A DNA stretch of 64,000 nucleotides, from positions 935,043 through 999,042 of the forward strand of contig KB722740.1 of NCBI GenBank assembly GCA_000349905.1, in the 5' to 3' direction. Origin of the DNA: Volvariella volvacea V23. Taxonomy: Eukaryota > Basidiomycota > Agaricomycetes > Agaricales > Pluteaceae. Positions 34,183 to 46,232 of the stretch are shown piece after piece. Under the pieces are notes generated by a model. It did no database searches, had not been told where the DNA came from, and was given only the letters and a program-made list of their open reading frames with translations. The translations under genes were made by a program, and so were the position numbers. How positions within the stretch are numbered: the first letter of the stretch is position 1; every line of letters begins with the position of its first letter.

Positions 34183-35661
34183 CTAAGGGGAAAGCCATAA
34201 GATGAGTATACCGGGGTTAATTTCATCCTCTTCACACTGTATCCCCTGCCTAAACAACAATCAGTATGCCACTCGTCTGCACATATAATTTGGCTTACTC
34301 TCGCATGGCTTCTATAACCTTTGGCTTTAATACGGGTATGCCTTCTCGGCTGTGTAAACCCTTGCCTACAATTACGTTGAGTGAATTTTCACCCTGTTCA
34401 AGCACACGTCGAAATGCCTCTTCGATGACCTTCAAGGCTTCATGAAGACGCAACCTATGCACATCAATGCTTCTCCGAGCCTGGTCAGGCGGATTACGCG
34501 CTACGCACAACGGGGCAAGTGAATTGGCTGAGGGCGGTCAGAATGTAAGTACACACCGGCATAATATCGCTTGGCAGCCTTCTGATGCAGCATCCGTGCT
34601 TTTGCTTCTGACTCTTTTATACTGCCCTTTAAGAGGAAAGCCTCCTTGACCTTGGATTGTTTGCAAGCTTCTCTGTACTCCTTTTTCAGTTCTTTGCAAC
34701 GTTGGTCTTCTGCTCTGGCCTCTTCCCGCAATTGGTCAGCGCGTAAATCCAGTTGTACATTGGAGCCAGCAGTAACTTCACTGATAACATCTGATGGTGA
34801 TGGCGAGACTAAAGGAGCGTTCACTTTATTGTCTCCCATAACATTAGAGAATTGGTTTCCATGAAGGTTCCCAAAGCCATTGAAGCCCTTATGAGGGTTG
34901 AGACTGAGTGGTGACAGAGGATCGATACTGCCCGTTTCTTGAGTGGCTCGGGAGGAACCGTAAGAATCAACCGGCTGAGCTCTGTAGTCATCGTCCACGT
35001 TAAGAGCTGCCATGTTGCTTAAGTATTCGGAAGTAGCTAGTGGGACAGGAAGTGGTGTTTCGTCTTCGACAGAGGGTTCTTCAGGAACCGTCGACAGCCT
35101 GCTCTTGTTTTGAGGGCTGTTTGCTAGACTTGTATGAATAGAAGTGAGAGTGGTGGAGCCATTATAGGTGACGGTTGCATGGTTCACAGAGGCAGATGTG
35201 ATGACAGGAGCTGGAGGCGACTGGGGCGATTCCAATGGACTGGTACCTGGGGGGATGATAGACGGTAGCCGGAGTTCCAGCAACTCGGTCTCTGTCTGCC
35301 GTGGGATAGGGGAAGAAGGTTGATAGGTCCTTGCATGTGCTTGTCGAATAGACCTGTGATTGCGACGACGGTGGGGTAACGGCTGACCAGGTGAAAGGAG
35401 CTGGATGATAACGAAAGCAAGTGCAGTCCATAAAATGGTTGCAAGAATGTTTACAGGACGCTGGCCAAGGAGGAGATCGACGACGAGACGAAGGAGGTAA
35501 CCCAGGTAATGATCAAGAGACGGATGTGAGTTAAAGTGAAAGAGGATAGCCTCGGAGGAGCCAAGGATGGGCAAGGAAATTGCATCGACAACTGGGATTG
35601 AGTTGGATCTGAATATGAGTCTGAGCAACACACCTGTCAGCATGGAAAAAAGGGTATCCAT
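34183..35661 (-). CDS. Membrane-anchored DUF1771-Smr domain protein
   Basis: Three exons (35661-34555, 34480-34299, 34249-34183) give about 451 aa from MDTLFSMLTGVLLRLIF. Several hydrophobic stretches occupy the first 90 residues, the clearest being NILATILWTALAFVIIQLLS. A long Ser/Pro-rich linker leads to a DUF1771 helix (ADQLREEARAEDQRCKELKK) and then a Smr domain (IDVHRLRLHEALKVIEEAFR, LNVIVGKGLHSREGIPVLKP). The Smr domain ends QGIQCEEDEINPGIL. DUF1771-Smr proteins such as Cue2 and N4BP2 are nucleases of ribosome quality control. The N-terminal membrane anchor is unusual and suggests an organelle or ER surface site. Acceptors and phases are consistent throughout. Confidence 0.88.
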
Positions 35662-35773
35662 CGTCGAGCATGTCGGCAGGGCAGGGCTCAAGGCAGCTGG
35701 GCACTGAGGACAACGTGACGCGTGTCACCGCAGCTCTGCACATCACGTGCACTTTACGCCGCGTCTCTCCGCA

Positions 35774-38700
35774 ATGCACCAAGATTACCATCCATACCAG
35801 CCAGGCCAGTATCTCACCCCAATCCACACCGGCGAGTCTCTCCATTTCGACTCCGATCTTGGCTCCCAGACAACACACACATACTACGAGCATGCGGGCT
35901 CCCAACTCGACCATTTCTATCACGATACAGAGGCATATGCTTCCGGTGCCTATGAACGTTCACCTCAACGAATACCGCGCTCCAGATCCCCCACTCCTGC
36001 TATAGACGACGACGAATACCTTGTAGAAAAGTCTCTCACGGAGGAAGATGTTTACTACCAACTCCAATGCCAGCCACCCCAGCCGCATATTGTCTACGAT
36101 CCCATTCCCGAAACGCCGCATTCATATGTCAGCTCTCTGCCAGAGCAAGCGCCAGAAACGCGCCATTATGGCCCTGCCCCAACTGGTCGTGCACAGAGAC
36201 GACACAAAATGAAGAAACGCGTTCAGTTGACAAACGGAAATCTCGTTGTGGAGCTAGACGTCCCTCCGAGACTCGTTCTGCCCAGAAGGGGTGAGCCTGA
36301 AACGATGAAGATGCGCTACACCGCCGTCACTTGCGATCCCGACGACTTCGAGAAAAAAGGGTTTTTCCTTAGACAAAATATCACAGGGCGGAAAACAGAA
36401 CTCTTCATTGTTATCACTATGTATAACGTATGTCATGACTCACAACCATGTTTGAGGTCCATGATCTTATTCGCTCTTCAGGAGAATGAATTCTTGTTCT
36501 GCCGCACAATGTACGGTGTAATGCGCAATATTGCCTTTCTATGCACGCGGAGGAACTCCCAGACCTGGGGCCCCAATGCATGGGAGAAGGTTCGTCCCTT
36601 CAGCAGTTGCAAAGCGCACTTGTTCATGCTTCTCTAGGTCGTAGTTTGCATTGTTGCAGATGGTCGTAAAAAAATACATCCCCGTGTACTCGACTGCCTT
36701 ACACTTCTTGGCGTTTACCAGCCTGGAGGCCATATGAAGAACATGGTCAACGACGCCGAAGTTACAGCTCATCTCTTCGAGTACACAACATCATTCGCGC
36801 TTGATCCAAACCTTCATTTCAAATATCCGGACAAGGGTATAGTACCTACCCAGGTTATATTCTGCCTCAAGGAAAAGAACCAAAAAAAGATTAATAGCCA
36901 CAGGTGGTTCTTCAATGCCTTCGCTCCGCTATTACAGGTGAGCAATTTTTCTATCGGGCTTCTCTTCTCACTCTTCGTTCAGCCTAATGTATGCGTGCTA
37001 CTCGATGTGGGAACTCGACCCGGAAATACTAGCATCTATAAGCTTTGGAAGGCCTTCGACATTAATTCCAACGTAGCAGGGGCTTGTGGGGAAATATCTG
37101 CCTACAAGGGCAAGAATTGGACAATGCTTCTCAACCCTCTTGGTAAGATGATAACGCTGTGCACGATGGCAAAACTGATTTGTGCCCAGTGGCTGCTCAA
37201 AACTTTGAGTATAAAATTAGCAGCATCCTCGATAAACCAACAGAATCCCTTTTTGGTTACATTAGTGTATTGGTTGGTTGTATTTGCACCTAGCATTTCA
37301 TGCCATTAATCGGCTCTTCAAGCCTGGCGCCTTTTCAGCTTATCGTTATATAGCCCTTCAAAATAATGAAAATGGAGTGGGTCCGCTGGCTTCTTATTTC
37401 AAGGGCGAGGTGCTGCATGGGCGGGATACGGACATCTTTACCTCTAACATGTGTAAGTAGTGATTGCAGCTGGATAAAAGGCTAGCGCTGATGATGGACT
37501 TTTTTAGATCTTGCAGAGGATGTGAGTGCTTAGTTGCATGCTAAACTCCTATACTGACTGAACAAAAGAGAATTCTATGCTTTGAGCTTGTAGCGAAGGC
37601 AAACTCAAATTGGTAATTCATATTGCTTGGGAAGCAGGTGAAAGAATGGCTCAGCTCATTTTAGGGTTCTTCGTTACGTCAAAGGTGCCATTGGAGAAAC
37701 GGACGTTCCAGATGCACTGCCTGAATTTATTAGTCAACGTAGGAGATGGTTGAACGGTTCCTTCTTTGCGGCTACGTATGCTATAGCACACGTCGGTCAG
37801 ATTCTACGATCTGGTCATAGCTTTACGCGCAAAGTTGTGCTCATGTTTGAGATGGTGTATAATATCATTAATCTTATTTTTGCATGGTTCAGCCTGGTAT
37901 GTGTTATGTCATTCGTTTATGCCTCATTAAACTTCCATCATAGGGCAACTTTTACCTGTTCTTCGTGAGTTGGTTGCAGCAACGAATCATTGAAGAAGCT
38001 CAATCGCACACAGGTGGTGCTAACATCATCACTCGAAGACTCATCTTTCAACCTATCTGGAATCGAGCATCTGAACACTCTAGCTCAGGTAAACTAAGGC
38101 TCGCAACCTCCCCCAGCCAAATTAACGACCCCGCCTAGTTTTTTATGATCTCTATCATTATATCCTGTTTTCTACTGTCAATGGGAAACAAACCGCAGGC
38201 GTACGTCACTTTCCGGTGGTGTCGCTATGGACCGCTCACCGCCACCAGTTCAAAGCTGAAATACAAGCTCAGTGCCATTCTACTGAGCATCCTCATGGTT
38301 TATCTTATCGCGGCCTCTATTCGATGCTCCATTGCCGCAGCTAGTCAAGGCGGTGCTACAAACTCAGTGATGATCTTTAGCGTTGTTGTTACCTATGGAT
38401 GTGAGTGACTCATAGATGGGATGTGTCATTTGGTTATTGATCAAGCATTAGTATATGCACTAAGCAGTGTTCTCGCCTTCGATCCATGGCACATGATTAC
38501 GAGCTTCATCCCGTACATGCTACTCTCACCGACCTACATCAACATTCTTAACATGTAGGGGTTACTTCTCTAGGGTTTCGTAGGAACTAATTTGACTGCC
38601 AGTTATGCATTCTCGAATTTGGACGACGTAAGTATTTTTTGGGGCATCAATCACCACTTCTAAAAAGCTATTAGATTTCCTGGGGTACTAAACAAGATTC

Positions 38701-39277
38701 GGTAATAGAGGATGACCTAGGCGCTGTCATCCAGAACAGTGAATCACAAGTTGATGTGGAAGTTATTGCCGAACCTGCCCATGCAAATGACATATATGAA
38801 GAGGCACTGGATAATCTCAAGAATAGGCGACCACCTCCAAATAAACCGTCAACCGCACAAGCGACTTTAGCCGAAAAGGAAGCCGCTGCGAAGGACTACT
38901 ATGCAAACGTTAGGACAAACGTAAGCAATTCTCCCTCAATAAATCTCAGGAACTCACACGCGGCCAGGTTCTCCTATCCTGGGTCCTATCTAATGTGAGT
39001 CACAGATTATCCCGGTGTATGAAGACTAATGTTGTACTACAGGTGTTTCTACTGGTTGCCGTTCTTGGAAGTGGTCATGCTACAAGAACATTTTCGCAAA
39101 ACGAGACCGTGAATGTCACTAAAGGCTATCTTACGTTCATACTTGCCTTCACTGCTATTACCAATTGTGTGGTGAGTGTGAACATGACAAAATGGTGAGA
39201 CACAGCTTAACTGAGGAAACCATCAGCGATTTGCGGGTTCAACGTTGTATCTCCTTGCACGACTCATCACAGGTTGA
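35774..39277 (+). CDS. CHS: Chitin synthase (division 1, class III-like)
   Basis: Nineteen exons give about 871 aa: 35774-36427, 36482-36589, 36638-36937, 36983-37142, 37190-37272, 37323-37452, 37508-37521, 37569-37612, 37665-37896, 37944-37964, 38014-38088, 38139-38200, 38249-38400, 38452-38554, 38603-38627, 38675-38920, 38968-38994, 39043-39171, 39227-39277. The catalytic region has [74 protein letters not shown] and the signature QRRRWLNG. C-terminal transmembrane helices include [17 protein letters not shown]. It polymerises UDP-GlcNAc at the plasma membrane. Several exons are 14-27 nt long. Class III is my best guess from the C-terminal pattern. Confidence 0.95.
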
Positions 39278-39339
39278 CACGGAACATTATATGTAATAGT
39301 ACATACATACAAATCGTGTATTTCTGGTGCCTCATACCT

Positions 39340-40505
39340 TCATAAAAACAAGTAAGCGTACAATGACCTTTGCGTCGAGTGTATTCGGAATGAATTTGTA
39401 TGCGTTCTGTCTGGGCGGTTCAACGGAGAAAGGGCGACGCTGGCACGATCTCTAAGATAGTTTCTCTCTAGACTACGGAAATGAGTAGTGGAAACCGTGT
39501 TCTCTTCAACCTCGGATTCCATGTCAGCATCTTCTGTCATCTGCCCATCAGGAGAGGATTGGCGTAGTGAGGGTCGAGCCCTAAAAAGCCCACTATCCTC
39601 AGATATCGCTGGTAGCAGTGGCCGGGATTGCGTCGCTGCAGATGCAGACTCCGCGTCAGATTCCCCAGCATCCGACTGACTAGCGTCGAAATCGGTATCG
39701 GTTTCGGTATCCACTTGAGATGAGTATGCACTATCAATGTCAGTAGCCGGAGGAGTATCCAAGGTAGCGGAGGCTCGATGGTCTGGCCGGGTTACATTAG
39801 GTCGCAGAAGGTGTGTGAGCCTTTCGCCGTTACTATCTTTGCCTGAGCAGGTTGTCATTAGATATGATGTGTTGAGTAGAATGCCAACTTAACTCACTGA
39901 AGCTAACTATCTCATAATACCTGGCGCAACAATGGACTATATAACGCGCAAATGCATCATCCGCAATAGCCCAAACCAACTCCAATGGCGTTCTCGAGAC
40001 TTCAACAATGGACCCCGTCTTGCCAATTACTCGCCGCTGGCCTTGTACCTCCGAGCTGGGCTCCGAGACTTGGAGGCATCCACCAATATTCGAGAGCCAT
40101 TCAATGAGTTCATGCTCAATGTCCCCAACGAGAACCTCAACACGGTGCCCTGCCCTTCGAAGTTCTCTCCGCATACCCTTCAAGCTCAATGAAAATCGGC
40201 CGGCATTTGCTGTGATAGGATCTCGGGCAGGAAGCGAGGCAGTAGGGATTATGACGGTTCGGGGTAGGTATGTTGGAAGCGGGGCAGGAAATGTACTTTT
40301 CGCTGAAGGAGGAGGAATGCTATAATCTAGTCTTGTTGCTGGAACGATGTGCGGGTTGTCCGCAAAGCGAGCTTTACGATTGCATTAACTAGGATTCCTT
40401 AAGTAATACGCTAAACCCACCATTGTCCTTCCTTCTTGCAACTCTTCTTCCCTCATGGGGGATGGCTGCGCGTGTACTGTTATATTCGATTTGTGTTGTT
40501 GCCAT
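39340..40505 (-). CDS. R3H-associated N-terminal domain protein
   Basis: Three exons (40505-40421, 40371-39898, 39842-39340) give about 353 aa. The start EGRRVARRKDNARFADNPHI and the block SLKGMRRELRRAGHRVEVLV match the R3H-associated N-terminal region. A further conserved stretch is ARYIVHCCARYYEIVSFSK followed by LTHLLRPNV. The last third is acidic and Ser/Asp-rich (DTETDTDFDASQSDAGESDA) and looks disordered. I do not see a complete R3H motif, so RNA or DNA binding is only suggested. It is convergent with the chitin synthase (62 bp between stops). Confidence 0.8.
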
Positions 40506-40666
40506 AGTTTGCTGGTCTATGAGCTTGAAAGACATCATATCATCACAGATGACTCAGTATGCGTAGTACCCACGCACAGGTGCATAAAATCGTCGATTTA
40601 CTGATGATATTATGGGAATTTTTATTGTAATTTCTATTGTAATCTGGATGGAATGTACAGAAGATA

Positions 40667-41735
40667 CTATCCCGCTAAGTCGTTAGCGCTCTCCTGTCTC
40701 TGCAATTTCCCCGCAATCTTACGCGCAAGTACCTCATAATGGATACTTTGGGGTAACACCTCCAATAGCTCAAAACTTTGCATCACTTGGGGACGTACGA
40801 GGTCTCGTTTATGTGATGCAATTGGTTGGATCACCATAGTCACGGCAGTTAAATCGGCTTCTAGCAAACGTGGAAGAGGGTCAAAGTCCCATTGTGAAGA
40901 TGCCTTCCTTGTATCCTCGCCAAATGATAAGTGGGATGATGCACTATTTCCCATAGTAATTGCCGATGCTTGCTGGTGTCTGCGTCGCGATTGCAGTCCT
41001 TGCATGCTTTGCTTAAGCACGGGAGCTTGCTTCATAAGATCTGTCTTGGTTTCTGGTGTCGCGACGGATGGAATAAGTGTTGTTCCAGGAGGTGGATTGT
41101 GCTGGGGAAGGCTTGGAGGATCAGGAATTGGGTGGGCCGGAAAAAATGGCCTCCAAACAGGATGCAAAAGAGCAGTTGGGCATGCAACGACCTTTCCTTC
41201 TAAGCGATCGTGTAAAGTCTTGAAGTGGTCCAGTAGGAGATTCCGTCGGGAGAGAGGGAAGGATATACCTGTGCATTCTAGTTCAAGTGTGAGTTCCATG
41301 TCAATCAGAGACTACAAGACAGCAGAACTTGCCACTGATAGGGCACGGTACATGGGCTCGTTGTAAATGAGCAAGCTCTACATGGGATTTGAGCGATCTT
41401 GTTGAAGTATGATGGCGCATGTTGCATCGTGGAAGACCACACACATATCCACCTGGCTTGTAGCTTTTGAGAAGACTGGTGATAAAAATTAAGGATAAAA
41501 GTTTACTTGTTTTTTTTGTAGCAGAACAGTGGCGATGAAGGTGCTGCATCAATGGTTGTAAGTATACTTCTCTAGGTAAACGAGTATTCCGTACCTCCTT
41601 AAGCAATGCCCAACACCCAAGCACCACTGGACAGCTTTCCCGCCCAGTCATCCAGTCACACTTCATTGGCTTAATTGCATTTTGAGCTAGCTCTACGATA
41701 TTTTCTTTCGAGATAGTAATCATAGACACCGGCAT
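40667..41735 (-). CDS. C2H2-like zinc-finger protein of unknown function
   Basis: Three exons (41735-41595, 41543-41333, 41277-40667) give about 320 aa from MPVSMITISKENIVEL. The middle has a C2H2-like unit (VCGLPRCNMRHHTSTRSLKS then HVELAH), a second Cys/His pair (VPCPISECTG with LLLDHFKTLH), and ACPTALLHPVWRPFFPAHP, a pattern I associate with fungus-specific proteins. The C-terminal half is low-complexity. The second intron is GC-AG (41278-41332). The frame is open upstream of the chosen Met but offers no ATG, so an upstream exon is possible. Confidence 0.68.
41278..41332 (-). other. GC-AG intron in the C2H2-like gene
   Basis: The donor ATCAGTG|GCAAGT and acceptor ACTAG join CPIS to ECTGISFPL in frame. 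Without splicing the frame stops within the intron. Confidence 0.65.
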
Positions 41736-41897
41736 GACATGCTCTGAGTGCTGAGAAATTACAATGCAGTTAAGTAAATGGAGGTTAAGTACTTGTGGCT
41801 CTTTACAAGCTTTACGTAATGGGCCAGCAGTTATGTCATCAGATTGGCTTAAGTATTCTGAAGTATAAGCGGGTTGAATACTCTGATTGCTCAACAA

Positions 41898-43578
41898 TTA
41901 ACTACGACTCGAGTGAACACGACGGTTAGAACCATTACCACGTATCGATCGAGGCACATCATAGTCTTGCTCTACCATTTCGTTCATCGCAACCTGCCAC
42001 CGTATGTCATCGGCCATCAAACATCTACGAATAATAGCTTCATATGTTCTAGCAGATGGTTTGAACCCGGCAGCCTTCATTTCTTCCAGGTAAAAGAACG
42101 CGTCTTCGTACGTCTTCTGAGTCAAACAGAGCTCAATCATTGTTTCGTACGTAACAAAGTCAGGGCGGATCTTCTGCGCCTTAAGGACCGCTAGTAGATG
42201 GTCTCCCAGTTCACGGTGATGTGCCATGACACAACCAGAAAGCAACAGGTTGAAAGTCTGAATATCTGGTTGAATTCCATAGTCAGCACAGCACTTGTAG
42301 GTGCCCACAGCACGCTGAAGATCGCCCAAAGAGATCGAGGCATGCATCAGAACATGGAGGGCAGAGATATCGATAGCTTTTCTGTTTTTGTGCATTGAAT
42401 CAAGTATAGCCCAAGACGCATCCAGCGTGTCAAGGTCCTTGGTTATTCTTTGGAGGAGAGGGAGAGTCGTTTCAGTGGTGGGTTCAAGTCCCTTGCACCG
42501 CATTTCGGAAAGGATTTCAAAAGCATTCTCCAAGTCCCCGGAATTACAATGGGCCTCGACGAGAGCAGCGAAGTGATGCTCTTGCAATTGCACACCTAAG
42601 AGTCGGAGGATATCCAAAGCAGATGATGCTAGAGCGGGGAGACCGTGTCGGGAAGCCGTGTTGAGCACCAATGTGCAAAGACCTTGATCGGGATAAATCT
42701 TGAGCTCATGCACAACGACATTCCAACAAAACAGAACCCCCTCTGCCTGACATCTGTCAGAAAAGAAGCACAGTACAAGAGTGAACTCACATATAAGTTT
42801 TCCGCTGAGGCCACCAAGCATTGCGACCACGTGTGGCACCCTAATGCTTCAGGGGATTGGGATTGAAACCACGTCGCTAACTCGAGGGCTAGTCGAGGAT
42901 ACCCTTGCCTGGCAGCAAGAACAATGACGGATTGAGCGGATTGCAGGTCGGGTATAATTCGAGATGATTTAGCACCAAGAAGCCATTGTAAGGCTAATTC
43001 GAGATTGCTGTCAGAGGCGAATCGGTGGATAATCATGGAAAATGTTGCTGAATTCGGTGCAATGCCTGCTTGAGTCATTTTGTTGACCGTATTCCACAAA
43101 TAGGATGAGGGCCGATGCCGTTGGGCCTACGAAATCGTTAAAGAAGTATGATAGCAAAGAAGAGGGAAAATCTAACATGAATCAGGTGATTGAACGTTAC
43201 GATGCTAGGTTTGAGGCCAAGTAGAACCATGTCATCAAAAATTGCCCATGCTTCCAACCAGAGACCACTTGAAGCAGCTGCATAAAGAAGGGCATGATAT
43301 GTGGCCAGGTCCGGGGTCATATCCGCGAGCTTCATCTGCGATGCTATGGCAAGGCATTCGTGAAAACGTCGGTGGTCAGATTCTGTCTGTAAACGCTTGG
43401 CTAGGTGGGCACAGCTCGTAGACTTCGGTTGCGCCGCCTTCCCAATGGTCGCTCGAAGTTTAGCGTTATGTTGGTAGATAGTTTGGTAAGGGAGCCTGCC
43501 TTGATATCGGTTAGAGCCTGGAATATGGACAAAATCCTACATACTAGCACGGGTAAGGCAGAACGCGTTTCGCAACAT
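41898..43578 (-). CDS. Mitochondrial pentatricopeptide-repeat (PPR) protein
   Basis: Four exons (43578-43545, 43499-43177, 43126-42791, 42746-41898) give about 513 aa. The start MLRNAFCLTRASRLPYQTI resembles a mitochondrial presequence. At least seven PPR-type helical pairs follow: DLATYHALLYAAASSGLWLE, PSIVTFNHLIH, PNSATFSMIIHRFASDSNLE, ISALHVLMHASISLGDLQRA, PDIQTFNLLLSGCVMAHHRE, PDFVTYETMIELCLTQKTYE and PSARTYEAIIRRCLMADDIR. Such proteins bind organellar transcripts for processing, stability or translation. The target cannot be inferred. The start is 126 bp from the divergent RAD21 start. Confidence 0.92.
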
Positions 43579-43704
43579 GGATGACCGTGACGAGGTTCTA
43601 AGATTATAAAACTTAGCCAAGCAAAAACATACAATCCCACACATAAATCGTGTTTCCCACCAACAATCCTTAACTAAGGTCACTTCGTCGCGACGCGGTG
43701 CATC
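43579..43704. promoter_or_regulatory. Shared divergent promoter region PPR/RAD21
   Basis: These 126 bp hold both promoters. A CGTCGCGACGCGG stretch next to the RAD21 ATG (about 43687-43699) contains the perfect palindrome TCGCGA, which could be a binding site. This is unproven. Confidence 0.4.
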
Positions 43705-46051
43705 ATGGTACGCATTCAGTATTGTCCTCGGTGCAAGCTCACATAATTGCCACGATAGTTCTATTCCGAGGCAATCCTCTCTCGCCGCGGGCCACTTGGT
43801 AGGGTGTGGCTTGCTGCTCACATGGAGCGCAAGCTATCCAAAACCCAGACATTGCAGACCGACATTGAACAATCAGTCGGTCAGTCATACTTGTTATCCA
43901 TAACCACGTAGATTGAACCGCTCTTCTAGATGCGATCATGGGTCAGGAAGTAGAAGTTATGGCACTCCGCCTCAGTGGCCAGCTATTGTTAGGCGTGGTT
44001 AGAATTTACAGCCGCAAAGCAAAATACCTCTTGGATGATTGTAATGAGGCGTTGCTCAAAATCAAGATGGTGCGCCTTTCTCCTCTTCGTCGAATAGACG
44101 TGACACCCATAGTACCGCCTACCTGCTATTAATTGCTAGGCATTCCGTCCTGGTATAGTCGACATGACAGAAGACCAACTTGCTGTAAACAAGAATGCTA
44201 TTACCCTTCAGGCTGGTGGATTAGACTTGGATTTGTTGTTACCGGATGTGAACTGGTAATTTCCCCTATATTTTGATGGGCGACTATTGACGCAACCTTA
44301 GGGATGTTGACTTCGAAGACAGACCCCTTCAGCCCCAAGGCTATCATCACCAAGCACATGTAGAAGACATTACACTTAGAACGGCGGATGACTTTGAACG
44401 ATTCGATATCAACGACCCATTTGATATTGGTCCCTCGGATGGAATTGGCTCACAGGATTTTCATGACGTCGACTTGGGTCTCAATTGGGGAGATGACGCA
44501 CCACGCCGCTCCAGTGAGGTTCCAGAAGCTCAAGAAGACGATGAAAACATGTCTCTGGATGGGAGTGTCGGGGTCGGACGCGATGCAGGATTGCACAGGG
44601 AATCCATTGCTTCTCACATGATCAGAAGGGACTCGGAAATGGATATTGATTTACTCTCAGACAAGACGCCTTTGAGGGAACTTTCTGAGCATCGCGATCC
44701 TGATATGGATTTCGAGGGAATGGACCTTGGGGAATTGGGAATCGGGTTTGATGCTCCTCTAGATATTCCCTCCATGCCACCTTTAGAGGGGGAACAAACG
44801 CCTGGACAAACGCGTTCACCATCGCGCGGCTGTACGTATTGGTATGTTCCCTCTAGTTCTACCGCTGAATCGTCACACAGCTTCGCCTCTGAGTGAGCCC
44901 CCCGCGACGCCCCCACCAGATGAACTAGACATCGAGGTTTCAGTTGCAGAAGCAGCCCAACCTAGAAAAAAGCTTCGCGAAAAGCGACAAATTATTGACG
45001 CTGTAACGGAACTCGCAGAGGACTCGGGTTCTCGTGCTGGGCGAGGGCCCCCACTTCCTGCTACGAATACAAGCAACATCGTCACAGAGCACGGCTTCCT
45101 TCCCCGTTCCTCTATGGTTATGCGCCTCTTAGAAATCCGTGAAGACCCAATTTCCCATTTCCTCCCAGTTCGCACAACTTCGGGTGGAAGCGTCTTTTGT
45201 GCAGCCCCGCCTGGATTAACACCTGAGCTTGCTGAGCTCTTCATGCGTCCGTTTAGCGTGCTCAACTCAAATAATAAACGCAAAGGAGTTGGTTCGGAGG
45301 ATGTCCCGAGAAAGAAGCCTCGATCTGAACAGGTCCTATTTGAAGAAGTTGAAGAACCTCGTCGAGGGATGAGCATCCCCCTTGAAAGTGACATCAGGCA
45401 TATGAGCGCTGAACCTCAGCTCGGACTCGACATCCCTGATCAGCCCGCGCCTATTGACGAGTTCCAATTGGAGGTGCCCAACATCAGCCTCGTCACTGGG
45501 GAAGTTGACGCGGATGTGCGTGCTCGATCAAAATCACTTGCACCAAGTGAACGCAGCCGCCTAACGACTCCAGCTCTGGATGCAGACCTAGTGGAGGGTC
45601 AGGAAAGCTATATCGATGTAACATGCCCAATTGCAACATTCGATGTACGACCCTCGAGTCAAGGGTCAGAGGCTGACTCCGATGTCCGTGACGAAGGCAA
45701 AGGGTATAGTAAGAACACCATTAAAGCCTTGTCCATCATTCGCCGGGAGTTGCAACCGTCTGTAGGGACAACGCAAGAAAAAGTGATGAGCTTCCGAAAT
45801 ATGTCACAGAAGGTAAAGTGGCTTAAGATCCATACTATTACTTGTCTCATCCCATTATATTTCAGGCCTCCCGTCGTGCTGCTGCCGCATTTTTCTTCGA
45901 ATTACTGGTCTTAGGTACCAAGGATTGTATTGGGGTCTCGCAAGAATTACCATTCGCCAATATAGAGGTTCGTGCTAGGGATAAGTTATGGAAGCAGCAG
46001 GGGCACCTCGAGTCTATCTCGTCACGCATTTCTAGCCCAACCGCGCTATAG
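43705..46051 (+). CDS. RAD21: Rad21/Scc1 cohesin kleisin (start-codon-only first exon)
   Basis: Seven exons (43705-43707, 43759-43879, 43930-44069, 44140-44255, 44302-44831, 44881-45812, 45866-46051) give about 675 aa. Exon 1 is only the ATG, followed at once by GTACGC. Exon 2 then supplies [17 protein letters not shown], which exactly recreates the family start MFYSEAIL. The N-terminal Smc3-binding domain continues [20 protein letters not shown] and [20 protein letters not shown]. The C-terminal winged helix that binds Smc1 is [30 protein letters not shown]. The acidic linker should contain separase sites. It closes the cohesin ring for sister cohesion and repair. Confidence 0.95.
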
Positions 46052-46232
46052 TTGAAATTTCGTGACTGTTTCATTTATTCGTGTGGAAGGGGTTCATCTA
46101 ATGGCTGTTTTGATGTATGTGGTAGGTTTGTATCGGGATTTACATTAGGATATAGAGGCTGCATGTCATTATGATCTTGTAATGTCTCGATGGATTCCAT
46201 TTGTAGGACAAAGTATGAGAGGATCGTGACAA

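Noticed and set aside
39488..39679. Ser/Asp-rich plus-strand open frames opposite the R3H-associated gene
   Set aside because: They are mirror images of a low-complexity acidic coding region on the other strand.
44832..44856. A 25-nt intron in RAD21 ending at CCCTCTAG
   Set aside because: It is too short for splicing. The 49-nt version ending at CACACAG (44880) keeps frame and gives [15 protein letters not shown], which fits the family.
44873..45394. A 173-codon minus-strand frame under RAD21
   Set aside because: It lies fully inside a conserved kleisin exon and has Ser/Gly-rich shadow composition.
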